A DNA stretch of 24,303 nt, taken from the NCBI GenBank assembly GCA_001839685.1, contig MLAK01001393.1, positions 7,909 to 32,211 of the forward strand, given 5' to 3'. This document shows positions 1-7,503 of this stretch, piece after piece. The stretch comes from Tritrichomonas foetus. Taxonomy: Eukaryota; Parabasalia; Tritrichomonadida; Tritrichomonadidae. The position numbers were made by a program, and so were the translations under genes. Numbering within the stretch: the first letter of the stretch is position 1; each line of letters begins with the position of its first letter. Under the pieces are notes generated by a model. It did no database searches. It was not told the DNA's origin and worked only from the letters and a program-made list of their open reading frames with translations.

Positions 1-2220
1 TGCAGCAGTACCAATAAGGCCAGAGAGGGCACCTTGGTGGCACTGTTGTTCGAAGAATTCACGATCAGCTTCACGTTGGGCATTTTCACGGGCTTCTTGA
101 GCTGCAATATCACATTCAAGTGGATGACCTGGCATACCACGATCAATGGCTGCATTGTAGTTATCATAACAAGCATTACGATCTGATTTAATTGGAACTT
201 GTAAAATAACTTCGAATGTTTGACGACCAGCACTTCGTTTGCAAATTGGCTCTTCGCATATGCATGATGTGTCAAGTGTGCATTCGCCATTAAGGATGTG
301 NTGTGACCATTGTTGAAGAACTTCGTCTAAGTGGGTGCTGGAAACGGCGTGACTTGTGGTTTTTCGGATGGATTCGAAAGCTCTTCCTAAAGCGCCAGCA
401 ATTGATCCGACAATTTCTTGTGCATCTGCACCAATCTTGCGATCTTTGTAGAGTCTGAAAGCGATAACTGATTGGTGGCTGATGTTTAAGAAGCGAGCTT
501 CACCCATGGAGTTTCCATATGGAAGTGGTTCTTGGAATGCTTTTTCGGTGTCGTTCTGGATTTGAGTGAACATTTCTTCAACTTCATCTTCGGCTGGGAA
601 GTGATGACCATCGAAAATGTAAAAGTGACGAAGTGTGTCTTGATCACTTCCATCGACTGGAATGAGGAAGCTGTTTTGAAGTCTGAAGAGAAGTGCGTTA
701 AGTTGTTCCTTGGTTGGATTGACCAAAACGATGGCATGACTGGAGCAAACTGTTGTGAAGAGTCTTTCGTTGTTTGGTCCTGTTGCAAAATGGAATGAAG
801 CAGATGGATAAACATCAAGTGATTCTAAAACATCCTCGCTGAGTGGTGTTTCTTCTGTTCCATAAACGCAGTCAACTGGTTCTCCGGCAATTTCGATTTC
901 TTTAACTGTGTTAGGTGGAAATTCTGGATCAATTTCAAGCAATGATGCGCCAATCATGTGAATGGCCATTGTTGGTGCTAAACTCTTGAGATCGAAGTAT
1001 GTTGATACGACTTCTTGTGTTAAGAACAAGAATGTTGAGTTTGTGAGTTCATCTTCAAGTGAAACTTCGTGTGAAGTGAATCTATCGTTGACTTTTTCTG
1101 ATAAATCTCCGCGAAGTAATGCAAGATTGTCTTCTGTTGCAAATGAAGTGAGAAGATCGAATTTCCAGAAGGCGAATAATTGGCTGCGATCGTTTGAACC
1201 AATGCAGAAGAGTTCTGTGTCTTTGAGTTGGAATAAGGCTTCGTTAACGATAACTTTGTCTGAAGAACGAACAAGAAGGAGGTATTCGGAACAGCAAATG
1301 CTGAGGTATTCTTCGACGCTGCTGTTGCGTTTGAAATGGAGAGTTGCGGCTCTTTCTCCATTGAAATGTGCGATAAAATTACGGAAAGTATCGTCGAGTT
1401 CGGTTGTGAATAAGCATTTGACTGAATATTCTGGAAGAAGTTCGAATTCGTGAATAACGTTTGGACTGAAGTTTGAATGAAGACTGATGGAATTATGTGG
1501 AAGTGATTGAACAGAATCTGCGAAAAGTGAATTTGTTTGATCGACAACATCGCCTAATGAGCGCGTTTTAGCTTCTCCTTCGGCGGCCTCTTCAGGAGGA
1601 ACTTCGGAAATTGGCTCGGCGGCGTCTTCTGTGTCGGCTGGTTCTTCATTGGCAAGCCCAACATCTTCATTGGCGAGTTCTTCGTGGGCTTCGGTTGCAA
1701 CCATTAAAGTGTTCGACATATTCATGAACGTTGAAAATGTCATTGCTTCATCGATTTCGAAAGGTTGTTGGAATAACTGGTTGGCCTTTGAAGTTACGGC
1801 TTCCCTCAATGGCGACAAGTTTTCCTCAATTTGGAATTTTGATGGTTCGCAATCGAAAACTGTTCCAATCTTCTCTTCGTCCTCTGCGGCAACTGGAACG
1901 AGAGTTGATTTTTTCAGTTTGTGGCAAAGACTCTGCATTTGGCTCTTGTTTTCCTCGGTTACTTCAACAACAACGGTCAGATCTTCTGAGTTGAAACAGA
2001 AATAACTAAGGTTGTTGGCTTCAACAACGTGGTATGAAACCATTGAGTCGAAATTGATCTCATCGAGAAAAGAATCGGCGGTATGATAAAAATATGTATG
2101 TAAATAATCAGCGGTGGTGAAAAGGCATCGTGTTGTGCGGCCTGGTGCGATTTCGATTTCTATGATTTTGTTCTTTGGAAATTGTTGGTGAAGATTCTCT
2201 TCAGTGATCTTTGAGATCAT
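1..2220 (-). CDS. Large unrecognised protein with three diverged internal repeats (3' end beyond window)
   Basis: Reading the minus strand from the ATG at 2220-2218 gives 740 uninterrupted codons to the window edge, so the C-terminus is missing. This is the first in-frame ATG; a stop lies about 20 codons upstream. I recognise no family. Three diverged units of about 160 residues begin near residues 14, 251 and 434. Each opens with F-x-x-N-x(3)-E-(I/F)-E followed by a (C)-(L/V)-(F/Y)-(T/G)-T-like strand. Each contains a hydrophobic strand, then an (R/K/Q)L-x(3)-x-L-x-(P/C)-(V/I) segment, and ends near FQQP (150), RFTSH (380) or FQEP (562). An acidic Ala/Glu/Pro-rich linker (about 176-218) separates units 1 and 2. 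The last part has a Cys-rich stretch (about 647-660) and a charged helix, then a Gly/Ala-rich hydrophobic end. Codon 640 contains the ambiguous base at 301 (His or Gln). C-ending codons are visibly commoner here than in the genes to the right, which may reflect high expression. Confidence 0.85.
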   Translation of the reverse strand, partial: MISKITEENLHQQFPKNKIIEIEIAPGRTTRCLFTTADYLHTYFYHTADSFLDEINFDSMVSYHVVEANNLSYFCFNSEDLTVVVEVTEENKSQMQSLCHKLKKSTLVPVAAEDEEKIGTVFDCEPSKFQIEENLSPLREAVTSKANQLFQQPFEIDEAMTFSTFMNMSNTLMVATEAHEELANEDVGLANEEPADTEDAAEPISEVPPEEAAEGEAKTRSLGDVVDQTNSLFADSVQSLPHNSISLHSNFSPNVIHEFELLPEYSVKCLFTTELDDTFRNFIAHFNGERAATLHFKRNSSVEEYLSICCSEYLLLVRSSDKVIVNEALFQLKDTELFCIGSNDRSQLFAFWKFDLLTSFATEDNLALLRGDLSEKVNDRFTSHEVSLEDELTNSTFLFLTQEVVSTYFDLKSLAPTMAIHMIGASLLEIDPEFPPNTVKEIEIAGEPVDCVYGTEETPLSEDVLESLDVYPSASFHFATGPNNERLFTTVCSSHAIVLVNPTKEQLNALLFRLQNSFLIPVDGSDQDTLRHFYIFDGHHFPAEDEVEEMFTQIQNDTEKAFQEPLPYGNSMGEARFLNISHQSVIAFRLYKDRKIGADAQEIVGSIAGALGRAFESIRKTTSHAVSSTHLDEVLQQWSXHILNGECTLDTSCICEEPICKRSAGRQTFEVILQVPIKSDRNACYDNYNAAIDRGMPGHPLECDIAAQEARENAQREADREFFEQQCHQGALSGLIGTAA

Positions 2221-3068
2221 TTTATAATTTGAAGTATACGTTAAATGGTCACCAAAAATTAAGTTCAATGCTTTCAATTAAACGGTTAAGGTGAAGTGAC
2301 GAGTATTTTTTTCAGTGAAGCGAACCTGAGTGAATTGCAAAAAAATATTTGATAGATATTATTGAAAAAAAGAATTAAACACAATCAAAAAGTTTGCGAT
2401 GATCCACAACTGAAGAAGATTTCTGAGAAACCATAATTTTTATTGACCTTAGACATATAGTTATTGGCCTAAAAACCTTCTGTATGTATTGAAATCCAAA
2501 TTCCTAAATAGAATACAATATTTGATAAGGTTATTCTCCTGGAAGATGAACGTAAAAATTCAATTCTCGTATACCACTTTTTGAGGTAAAGTCTCTTTTA
2601 ATTATTGAAAATAACAACTTAAAAAGTGACCTGTTGAGTATTGAAAGTTTCACCTCATTTGAAATGGATCTCTGAAAATTGCCGATCAAAACGATTGTTA
2701 GATAACAAGCAATGGCTTAACTGATTAGATAGCTTTAGGAAAGATAAATATTGTTGTTTGTGGTCTCTTCGGTAAATTTGGTCCTTTTTCATAATTCCTC
2801 AAAAATATTGGAAAAGTGTGAATCTGATTAGATCATGAGAAGAAATTGGTTTAGAAGAAAATAGGTGAAGTTATATCGACTCGATAGTACAGAATATGAG
2901 AGAATAAATAAAATAATGGAATGAAAATTAGATCGGTATTTGGCTGAGATTTTATAAAATACATAGGGGAAAGACTATAATAACTTTTCTAACAAGAATA
3001 AAATAGAAATCAACTTTTCTCTTTCACAGGGAGTAATAATTCATGAAACATAGAAAAAAAATAAATGG
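2221..3068. other. AT-rich intergenic spacer, no gene seen
   Basis: This 850-bp stretch separates the start of the large repeat protein from the tRNA terminator. I see no open frame with coding character on either strand. The end nearest the repeat-protein gene should hold its promoter; an AACGGTTA element lies at 2281-2288. The remainder is AT-rich sequence in which I see nothing specific. Confidence 0.6.
2281..2288. promoter_or_regulatory. AACGGTTA, match to trichomonad M3/Myb-type promoter element
   Basis: The octamer fits the M3 core-promoter consensus that I recall for Trichomonas, (A/G/T)(A/G)C(G/C)G(T/C)T(T/A), bound by a Myb-like factor. It lies about 60 bp upstream of the minus-strand start at 2220, in reverse orientation to that gene. 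Function is inferred only from motif and position. Confidence 0.3.
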
Positions 3069-3075
3069 AAAAAAA
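3069..3075 (-). terminator. RNA polymerase III T-run terminator of tRNA-Arg
   Basis: On the minus strand, seven consecutive T residues begin two bases after the discriminator base of the tRNA. This is the usual Pol III termination signal. A second T-run lies slightly further on (about 3054-3060) as a possible backup. Confidence 0.85.
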
Positions 3076-3076
3076 T

Positions 3077-3149
3077 CGCGTTAACCAGGACTCGAACCTG
3101 GAATCTCCTCCTCCGAAGGGAGGCGCCTTATCCATTGGGCCATTAACGC
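3077..3149 (-). tRNA. tRNA-Arg, anticodon TCG
   Basis: The minus strand folds into a complete 73-nt cloverleaf without intron or encoded CCA. The acceptor stem GCGTTAA pairs perfectly with TTAACGC. The D-stem is GCC/GGC. The anticodon stem is CCTCC/GGAGG with loop CTTCGGA, so T33 precedes anticodon TCG. The variable loop is AGATT and the T-stem is CCAGG/CCTGG around TTCGAGT. The discriminator is G73. The internal promoter boxes are intact: A box TGGCCCAATGG and B box GGTTCGAGTCC. It decodes CGN arginine codons, mainly CGA and (by wobble) CGG. A T7 terminator follows directly. Confidence 0.98.
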
Positions 3150-3293
3150 CTCGAGATCTTGTACATTGGAGACAAAGAAGATTGGAAGATAAATTTTGCA
3201 TCCCTTGCCATTTGAGAGAACACATTCAAATGTTACATCATTGCTTCTCAAATTTTTATGTCAAAAATTAACTTTCGAATTTGGCATATTCTT

Positions 3294-3306
3294 TCATTTT
3301 TTTCTA
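3294..3306 (+). promoter_or_regulatory. Putative initiator (Inr) of the kinase gene
   Basis: The sequence TCATTTTTTCTAA lies about 15 bp before the kinase ATG. It resembles the trichomonad initiator TCAYWWYTCATTA (about 10 of 13 positions). If transcription starts at its A, the 5' leader would be about 15 nt, typical for trichomonad mRNAs. This is based on motif and position only. Confidence 0.4.
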
Positions 3307-3310
3307 ATCG

Positions 3311-4429
3311 ATGACTGCTCAAGGCCGACTTTCCCAACTTATTGTCGATCCAGATGATTATATTGTTGACCCGGTCCCTCTTGGGAATGGTGCCTTTGGT
3401 ATTGTATATAAAGCCATCCATCGAGTCACAAAAAAGCAAGTTGCTATCAAAGTATTACTAGTGAATGAAACAATGCGCACATCGAAATGGCAGCAGCATT
3501 ATTTAAATGAAATTCTAATTCCTTTCGTTGCAAATATTCCAGGTACTGTTAAAGTGAAAGGCTTTTGCTTTCCATCTGTTGACGAAGATTATGGCGTTGT
3601 TCATCCCGATGAACTCATTACAGAAGACAACAAAATTAGCACATTGTGTCCAATAATTGTCAATCAGCTAATGACCAATTCGGATTTAAAAAAATTAGTC
3701 CAGAAATATCTACGTCGGGAACCTACACCAAACTTCGGTCCAACTGAAAGAACTAAAGCCATTTTCGGAATTGCCATAACTATGGCAAGATTACATGCGC
3801 TTAATATTATGCATCGTGACTTAAAATTAGAAAATGTTTTTATGAGTAAACACTTTGAAATTAGAATTGCTGACTTTGGTCTGGTTAAAAGACTTGATCC
3901 AAAAGGCGAGCAAACTATGTCTATTGGAACTCCATTTCATATGGCCCCAGAAATTTATGATCCTGACAGTTTAGACTACGATATATCAGTTGATGTCTAT
4001 GCTTTTGGAATTTTATTGTTTTTCATGTTCAACATTACTTACGAACTTGATGATGAAAAAGGAAAAATCAAAAGTAGAATGAATTTGATGTCGCGTGTCA
4101 TGCAAGGTGCAAGACTAAAAAGAACACCAAATATACCGGATGTTTACTGGGAATTAATGCAAAAGTGCTGGTCACAAAAACCTGTAAATAGGCCAACTTT
4201 CCAAGAAATTGTGGAAATGCTCAAAGATGATAAATATGCTTTGAATGAATTTGGTGTTGCTACTGACTTAGATAAACTTCATAGGTATCAAGAATTCATC
4301 AGTAATGAAGTTATGCCAGCTCCCAATGTTCCATCATTTGGTGATACTTTAACCAAATTCGGGTTTACAACTAATCGATTGGAGTATGTCAAACCTAGGA
4401 AGAATAAATTTAACTGGAGGAGGCATTAA
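3311..4429 (+). CDS. Serine/threonine protein kinase, TKL-like
   Basis: A 372-aa protein, nearly all kinase domain. It has a glycine loop GNGAFGIVYKA (25-35), catalytic lysine in VAIK (K47) and a probable helix-C glutamate (E67). The catalytic loop is HRDLKLEN (168-175), metal-binding is DFG (188-190), then GTPFHMAPE (206-214), a DVYAFGILL segment (228-236) and the C-lobe CW...RP pair (W287, R294). All catalytic residues are present, so it should be active. The DVYAFGI motif and the RPTFQEIVEML segment resemble TKL kinases, a large group in trichomonads. An acidic insert of about 25 residues (about 88-112) sits in the N-lobe. A short basic tail (361-372) follows the domain and no membrane segment is seen. 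The ATG lies just after an initiator-like sequence. The gene is convergent with the Tup1-like gene. The substrate is unknown. Confidence 0.93.
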   Translation: MTAQGRLSQLIVDPDDYIVDPVPLGNGAFGIVYKAIHRVTKKQVAIKVLLVNETMRTSKWQQHYLNEILIPFVANIPGTVKVKGFCFPSVDEDYGVVHPDELITEDNKISTLCPIIVNQLMTNSDLKKLVQKYLRREPTPNFGPTERTKAIFGIAITMARLHALNIMHRDLKLENVFMSKHFEIRIADFGLVKRLDPKGEQTMSIGTPFHMAPEIYDPDSLDYDISVDVYAFGILLFFMFNITYELDDEKGKIKSRMNLMSRVMQGARLKRTPNIPDVYWELMQKCWSQKPVNRPTFQEIVEMLKDDKYALNEFGVATDLDKLHRYQEFISNEVMPAPNVPSFGDTLTKFGFTTNRLEYVKPRKNKFNWRRH

Positions 4430-4656
4430 TCGAATCTCCCATGTAAGAAATAATAGAAATTTGTCCGGCATTAAAATAAAATAAACTCTTGGTTTAAAAA
4501 TATATTTCAAAATATGATAAATTTCTTAATATACGCTTTTATTAATGATATTTAAAAAAATGTTAAATAATAAAACTTGCATACATTATTGTGTATAATT
4601 AATTCATATTAAATCTGGTAATTTTCGATTTTTTTGATTCACAAAATTATTACCAT

Positions 4657-4679
4657 TTTTGTTGCCAAAAGCAACAAAA
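4657..4679. other. Perfect 9-bp inverted repeat (hairpin) in convergent 3' spacer
   Basis: TTTTGTTGC (4657-4665) and GCAACAAAA (4671-4679) are perfectly complementary around a 5-nt loop, CAAAA. The hairpin lies 33 bp beyond the stop of the Tup1-like gene and about 230 bp beyond the kinase stop, so it falls in the 3' region of the minus-strand mRNA. It could be a 3'-end structure; nothing else supports a role. Confidence 0.5.
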
Positions 4680-4711
4680 TATTGAACAAGATGTTTTGAA
4701 CTTTGAATTTT

Positions 4712-6061
4712 TTAGAGGCTGTAGGTCCATAAACAAACTAAACCATCTCCTGAACATGAAGCAAACATTTTTTCTGTAGGATGATGTTGTAATTCAAATA
4801 AAGTATTTGTATGAGCCTTCAGTGTGAAAATCAACTCACCTTTTTTGTAATCCCAAGCTTTAATCGTTTCATCTTTGCTTCCTGTGAAACAAATTGTTTC
4901 TTTTGGTGAGAAGCATGTAGATAAAACAAAGTCACTGTGACCCTGAAGTACTTTTCTACATGATGCTACACCACGTAAGCTCCAAATTTTTGTAGTTGTA
5001 TCATGTGATGAAGTTGCAATTGAACAATCAAGTGGAGATGTTGAAACATCAAGTAAAAATTGTTCATGTGCTTTAAAACTATTCATTGGTTGAGTAAAAG
5101 TTGGATCATAAATACCAACTGTGCCATTCATGAAACCAACTGCAATGAAAGATTCTTCATCATCTTTTGTAAGCGAAACAATCATGTGGCTTCCATTTTT
5201 CATTGTTTCTTCACTTCCATGTTTGATTCGATTTACAAGTGACATAGTTTTCAATTTCCATATACAAATATAGCCATCGAAACCTCCAGAATAAAGTGTG
5301 CTTGAGTCATTTGAAAATAAAAGAGTCGAAATTTTATTTTCATGACCAAGTAAATTCCCGATCATTTTTCGGCTGGGAATTGAATAAATCAAAACGTTAT
5401 GCATGGGACCACCAATGGCCAAATATTGAGAATCTGGACTTATTCTTATAACTCGTGCATTAAAATCACATGCATTTTGGATCGGAATTTCGAACGTGGT
5501 AATGACTGATAAGTCTTGAGTGGAAATTACATAGATTGTTCGGTTATCTGAAAAAGCAAGGCAATCACTATTGCTATTAAAACAAACTGAGCAAACAACT
5601 GACTCCGTATGTAAGGCATATCTGAGCTTGATATTGGCTTTATAGTTTGGAGGATATACTTCCCACTGTGGCTGAGATTGAGTAATTAGCGACTGTTGTT
5701 GTGTTGTGGCGACTTGATTTCGGGTTTGTTCTTGATCATTCGCATATGGATTCAGTTCGTTAAGTTTGTCAAATTCGGTTTTTAATTTTTTATGTATAGC
5801 TAGCATCATTTCGGTGTCTTCTTGTAATTGCATGAGATGAATTGTAGATTGATTGTGAGTTAATTGTAATGCGACATTTTCTGCTTTTACTGCTCGAATT
5901 GCTTTTGTCAGTTCATCTATTCCAGCAAGAAGTAAATTAGCGCTTTGGTTGATAGATTTGGGCTGCTCAAATTGGTTGAAACGATTTTGTTGGCTTTGTT
6001 GATTCGAATTCATATTTGAAATAATTTGCAACCAATTTTCATAGATTGAGATTTGATTCAT
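4712..6061 (-). CDS. Tup1-like WD40 transcriptional corepressor
   Basis: A 449-aa protein read from the ATG at 6061-6059. An in-frame GTG five codons upstream is not a likely start. Residues 41-105 form a Gln-rich helical N-terminal segment like the tetramerisation helix of Tup1. Residue W133 in a WEVYPP motif precedes the propeller, as WEV does in yeast Tup1. Seven WD repeats follow, roughly at 150-180, 203-230, 240-270, 290-320, 332-362, 375-405 and 417-446. Repeat 1 has HTESVVCSVCF, close to Tup1's HTSVVCCVKF. Repeat 6 has GHSDFVLS...SGSKD-like spacing (HSDFVLS, FTGSKDE). The last ends FASCSGDGLVCLW. Known Tup1/Groucho proteins repress transcription by bridging DNA-bound factors to histones and Mediator; the same role is inferred here. 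The Cyc8/Ssn6 partner is not in the window. A generic WD40 scaffold is the alternative. Confidence 0.8.
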   Translation of the reverse strand: MNQISIYENWLQIISNMNSNQQSQQNRFNQFEQPKSINQSANLLLAGIDELTKAIRAVKAENVALQLTHNQSTIHLMQLQEDTEMMLAIHKKLKTEFDKLNELNPYANDQEQTRNQVATTQQQSLITQSQPQWEVYPPNYKANIKLRYALHTESVVCSVCFNSNSDCLAFSDNRTIYVISTQDLSVITTFEIPIQNACDFNARVIRISPDSQYLAIGGPMHNVLIYSIPSRKMIGNLLGHENKISTLLFSNDSSTLYSGGFDGYICIWKLKTMSLVNRIKHGSEETMKNGSHMIVSLTKDDEESFIAVGFMNGTVGIYDPTFTQPMNSFKAHEQFLLDVSTSPLDCSIATSSHDTTTKIWSLRGVASCRKVLQGHSDFVLSTCFSPKETICFTGSKDETIKAWDYKKGELIFTLKAHTNTLFELQHHPTEKMFASCSGDGLVCLWTYSL

Positions 6062-6205
6062 GTCAATTTTTTTCACATGATATATGGGCTTTGAGGTTCA
6101 ATTATTGACTTGATCGATTCTGAAAAAGTTTAATACATATGATGACTATTTGAATCATATTGACTAGATATGCATTTAATTTCGCCTCCATAAAAAGAAA
6201 TTATT

Positions 6206-6218
6206 ATTGACCAAATAT
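6206..6218 (+). promoter_or_regulatory. ATTGACCAAATAT element upstream of SAM/zinc-finger gene
   Basis: This 13-mer occurs exactly twice in the window, here (71 bp before the ATG at 6277) and at 9528-9540 (40 bp before the ATG at 9568), both in the same orientation as the gene. Recurrence and position suggest a promoter element; no known factor is assigned. Confidence 0.35.
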
Positions 6219-6276
6219 CCAGTTAATTGATTTTCGTTATTAATTAATTTTTTCTAAGCGAAATTTTTTTCAAATC

Positions 6277-6909
6277 ATGAGTTACAAAAATTGGTCTACA
6301 GAAGATGTTGTTGATCAATTAAATTCACATGGATTTGGCTACGCCGCTACGCCATTCTCAAAAAATGCAATTTCAGGCGATCTTTTACCGATGGTAACCG
6401 AAGATCATTTAAAAGAAATGGGGATAAGCTCAATAGGGAAACGATTATTATTATTACAATGGATTCGTGATACTGCAGGAAATTCGGCGCATCAATCTAA
6501 GCCACCTCGCCAACAACGCGTAGATTTCGGAGGGGATGACTATGAGCCGCCGCCTTCGAAATCCAGACCAGACCCGCCATCAGCGTCTAAACAGCAAGCA
6601 AAACCGGCGGCCAAAAGGGCCCAAACGGCGGCGGCCCCAGCTAGTGAAAATGTGCCAAAATGCAAAAGAGACCATGATAAAATGGTAGAGCAAATACATG
6701 CCGCCAGGAAATTGGCTGCTTACCAGAAAGCGGTAGAAGAAGGAAGAGCGGTAGGACCGCCACCAGAACTACCGCCAATTGAAGAGCCTGAAGGATTAGT
6801 GAGATGCCCACACTGTGGGAGGAAGTTCGGAGATGAAGCAGCTAAGCATCATATTCCAGTATGTGAGAGAATGATGTATAAGAAAAATAATCCACCAAGG
6901 CGAAAGTAA
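6277..6909 (+). CDS. SAM-domain protein with C-terminal C2HC zinc finger
   Basis: A 210-aa protein. Residues 3-66 form a SAM domain: NWSTEDVVDQL start, a GDLLPM core (34-39), HLKEMGISSIGKRLLLLQWI at the end. Residues 70-128 are a Pro/Ala/Lys-rich linker, likely disordered. A helical charged segment (130-160) and PPPELPP (161-167) lead to a zinc finger with C177, C180, H192 and C196 in the spacing of the C2HC (ZC2HC1/ZNF474-type) family, including the family's CPHCGRKF start. SAM domains mediate protein-protein contacts and this finger type is common in flagellar or cytoskeletal proteins, so a scaffolding or adaptor role is likely but unproven. The tail is basic. The stop is embedded in TAAATAAA, fitting a trichomonad polyadenylation signal. 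Its linker is clearly more GC-rich than its surroundings. Confidence 0.88.
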   Translation: MSYKNWSTEDVVDQLNSHGFGYAATPFSKNAISGDLLPMVTEDHLKEMGISSIGKRLLLLQWIRDTAGNSAHQSKPPRQQRVDFGGDDYEPPPSKSRPDPPSASKQQAKPAAKRAQTAAAPASENVPKCKRDHDKMVEQIHAARKLAAYQKAVEEGRAVGPPPELPPIEEPEGLVRCPHCGRKFGDEAAKHHIPVCERMMYKKNNPPRRK

Positions 6910-7153
6910 ATAAAATTAAAATCTCTCCATGTCTAATTCATAAAGCAAATTAGTGAAAAAACTATTTTGGATCTTTGTTGTATTCTCAAATTTATTCATT
7001 ATAAAATATTTCCAAGAATTTCGAAATGAAATGAAATGAAGAAAAATAAAAGAATAGCTGAAACATTTCTATATAAATATTTAAATAGAATTTGATGTAT
7101 ACAAAACCTGACAGTTTTCTGTTTTCTATTCAGAAAGAAAAAAACAGATCGAA

Positions 7154-7402
7154 TTATGTTCTGGAAAATTCTGTGGCTGTTTCGCAAAGGAAACTATATT
7201 CTGGAGTATTATTGATAACATCAGATATATCATGTGGTGTTATTTGTGATGGATCCTTCTTGATTTGAGCAATTATCTCGTTTATAAAAAGATCGAGCAA
7301 TAAGGTCAAACTTTTTGGAACGTTTTCTGTGCATTTGTAGTGCGCTTGTGGTCCTTCGACATAGCTTTTGATATAGGCAAGATTGATTGGTTCTGTTGTC
7401 AT
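7154..7402 (-). CDS. Small H2A-type histone-fold protein (NF-YC / NC2-alpha / CHRAC-like)
   Basis: Read from the ATG at 7402-7400, this gives an 82-aa protein that is essentially one histone fold. An INLAYIKSYVEG segment (6-17) fits the L-P-x-A-R-I-K start of the NF-YC group. A central helix (28-48, VPKSLTLLLDLFINEII) follows, then a third helix introduced by ITPHDISDVI (54-63), and the EYSFL end (68-72) fits the F-D-F-L motif closing NF-YC, DRAP1 and CHRAC1 folds. Such proteins pair with an H2B-type partner (NF-YB, Dr1, CHRAC/Dpb4), so it is probably a subunit of a transcription, replication or remodelling factor. The exact subfamily cannot be settled by eye. A longer reading exists upstream but would run into the divergent neighbour, and the ATG chosen lies 4 bp after a TCATTCA initiator-like sequence. 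Confidence 0.75.
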   Translation of the reverse strand: MTTEPINLAYIKSYVEGPQAHYKCTENVPKSLTLLLDLFINEIIAQIKKDPSQITPHDISDVINNTPEYSFLCETATEFSRT

Positions 7403-7404
7403 CG

Positions 7405-7411
7405 TGAATGA
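7405..7411 (-). promoter_or_regulatory. Putative initiator (TCATTCA) of histone-fold gene
   Basis: On the minus strand TCATTCA lies a few bases before the ATG at 7402. It resembles the trichomonad Inr (TCA followed by pyrimidine and W positions) and would give a leader below 10 nt. It supports the choice of the shorter start. Confidence 0.4.
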
Positions 7412-7458
7412 TTTTTTTTGTGATTTCTTTCCAATTAGGCCAAAATTTTGCATTTCTA

Positions 7459-7466
7459 AACGGCTT
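7459..7466 (+). promoter_or_regulatory. AACGGCTT, M3/Myb-like element in the divergent promoter
   Basis: The octamer matches the recalled M3 consensus exactly and lies 38 bp before the barrel ATG at 7504. A second AACGG (AACGGTCA, one mismatch) lies at 7474-7481. Both fall in the 101-bp spacer between two divergent starts and could serve either gene. Confidence 0.35.
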
Positions 7467-7503
7467 CCATTTAAACGGTCACTTACAAACTGCACTGTTA
7501 TCA

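Noticed and set aside
486..818. 110-codon minus-strand frame within the left-edge gene
   Set aside because: It is out of frame with the 740-codon open frame on the same strand, which has consistent codon use and internal repeats.
962..2005. Plus-strand and other minus-strand frames over the left-edge gene
   Set aside because: Ser/Thr-rich shadows of the real minus-strand frame; no independent coding signal.
3010..3271. Short frames on both strands over the tRNA
   Set aside because: They contain the conserved tRNA bases; the perfect cloverleaf explains the sequence.
6062..6076. GTG start giving five extra residues for the Tup1-like protein
   Set aside because: Non-ATG starts are unlikely in a nuclear gene; an ATG follows in frame.
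7408..7503. Upstream ATG for the barrel gene
   Set aside because: It lies 5 bp from the divergent start and would remove any promoter; the added residues do not fit the barrel.
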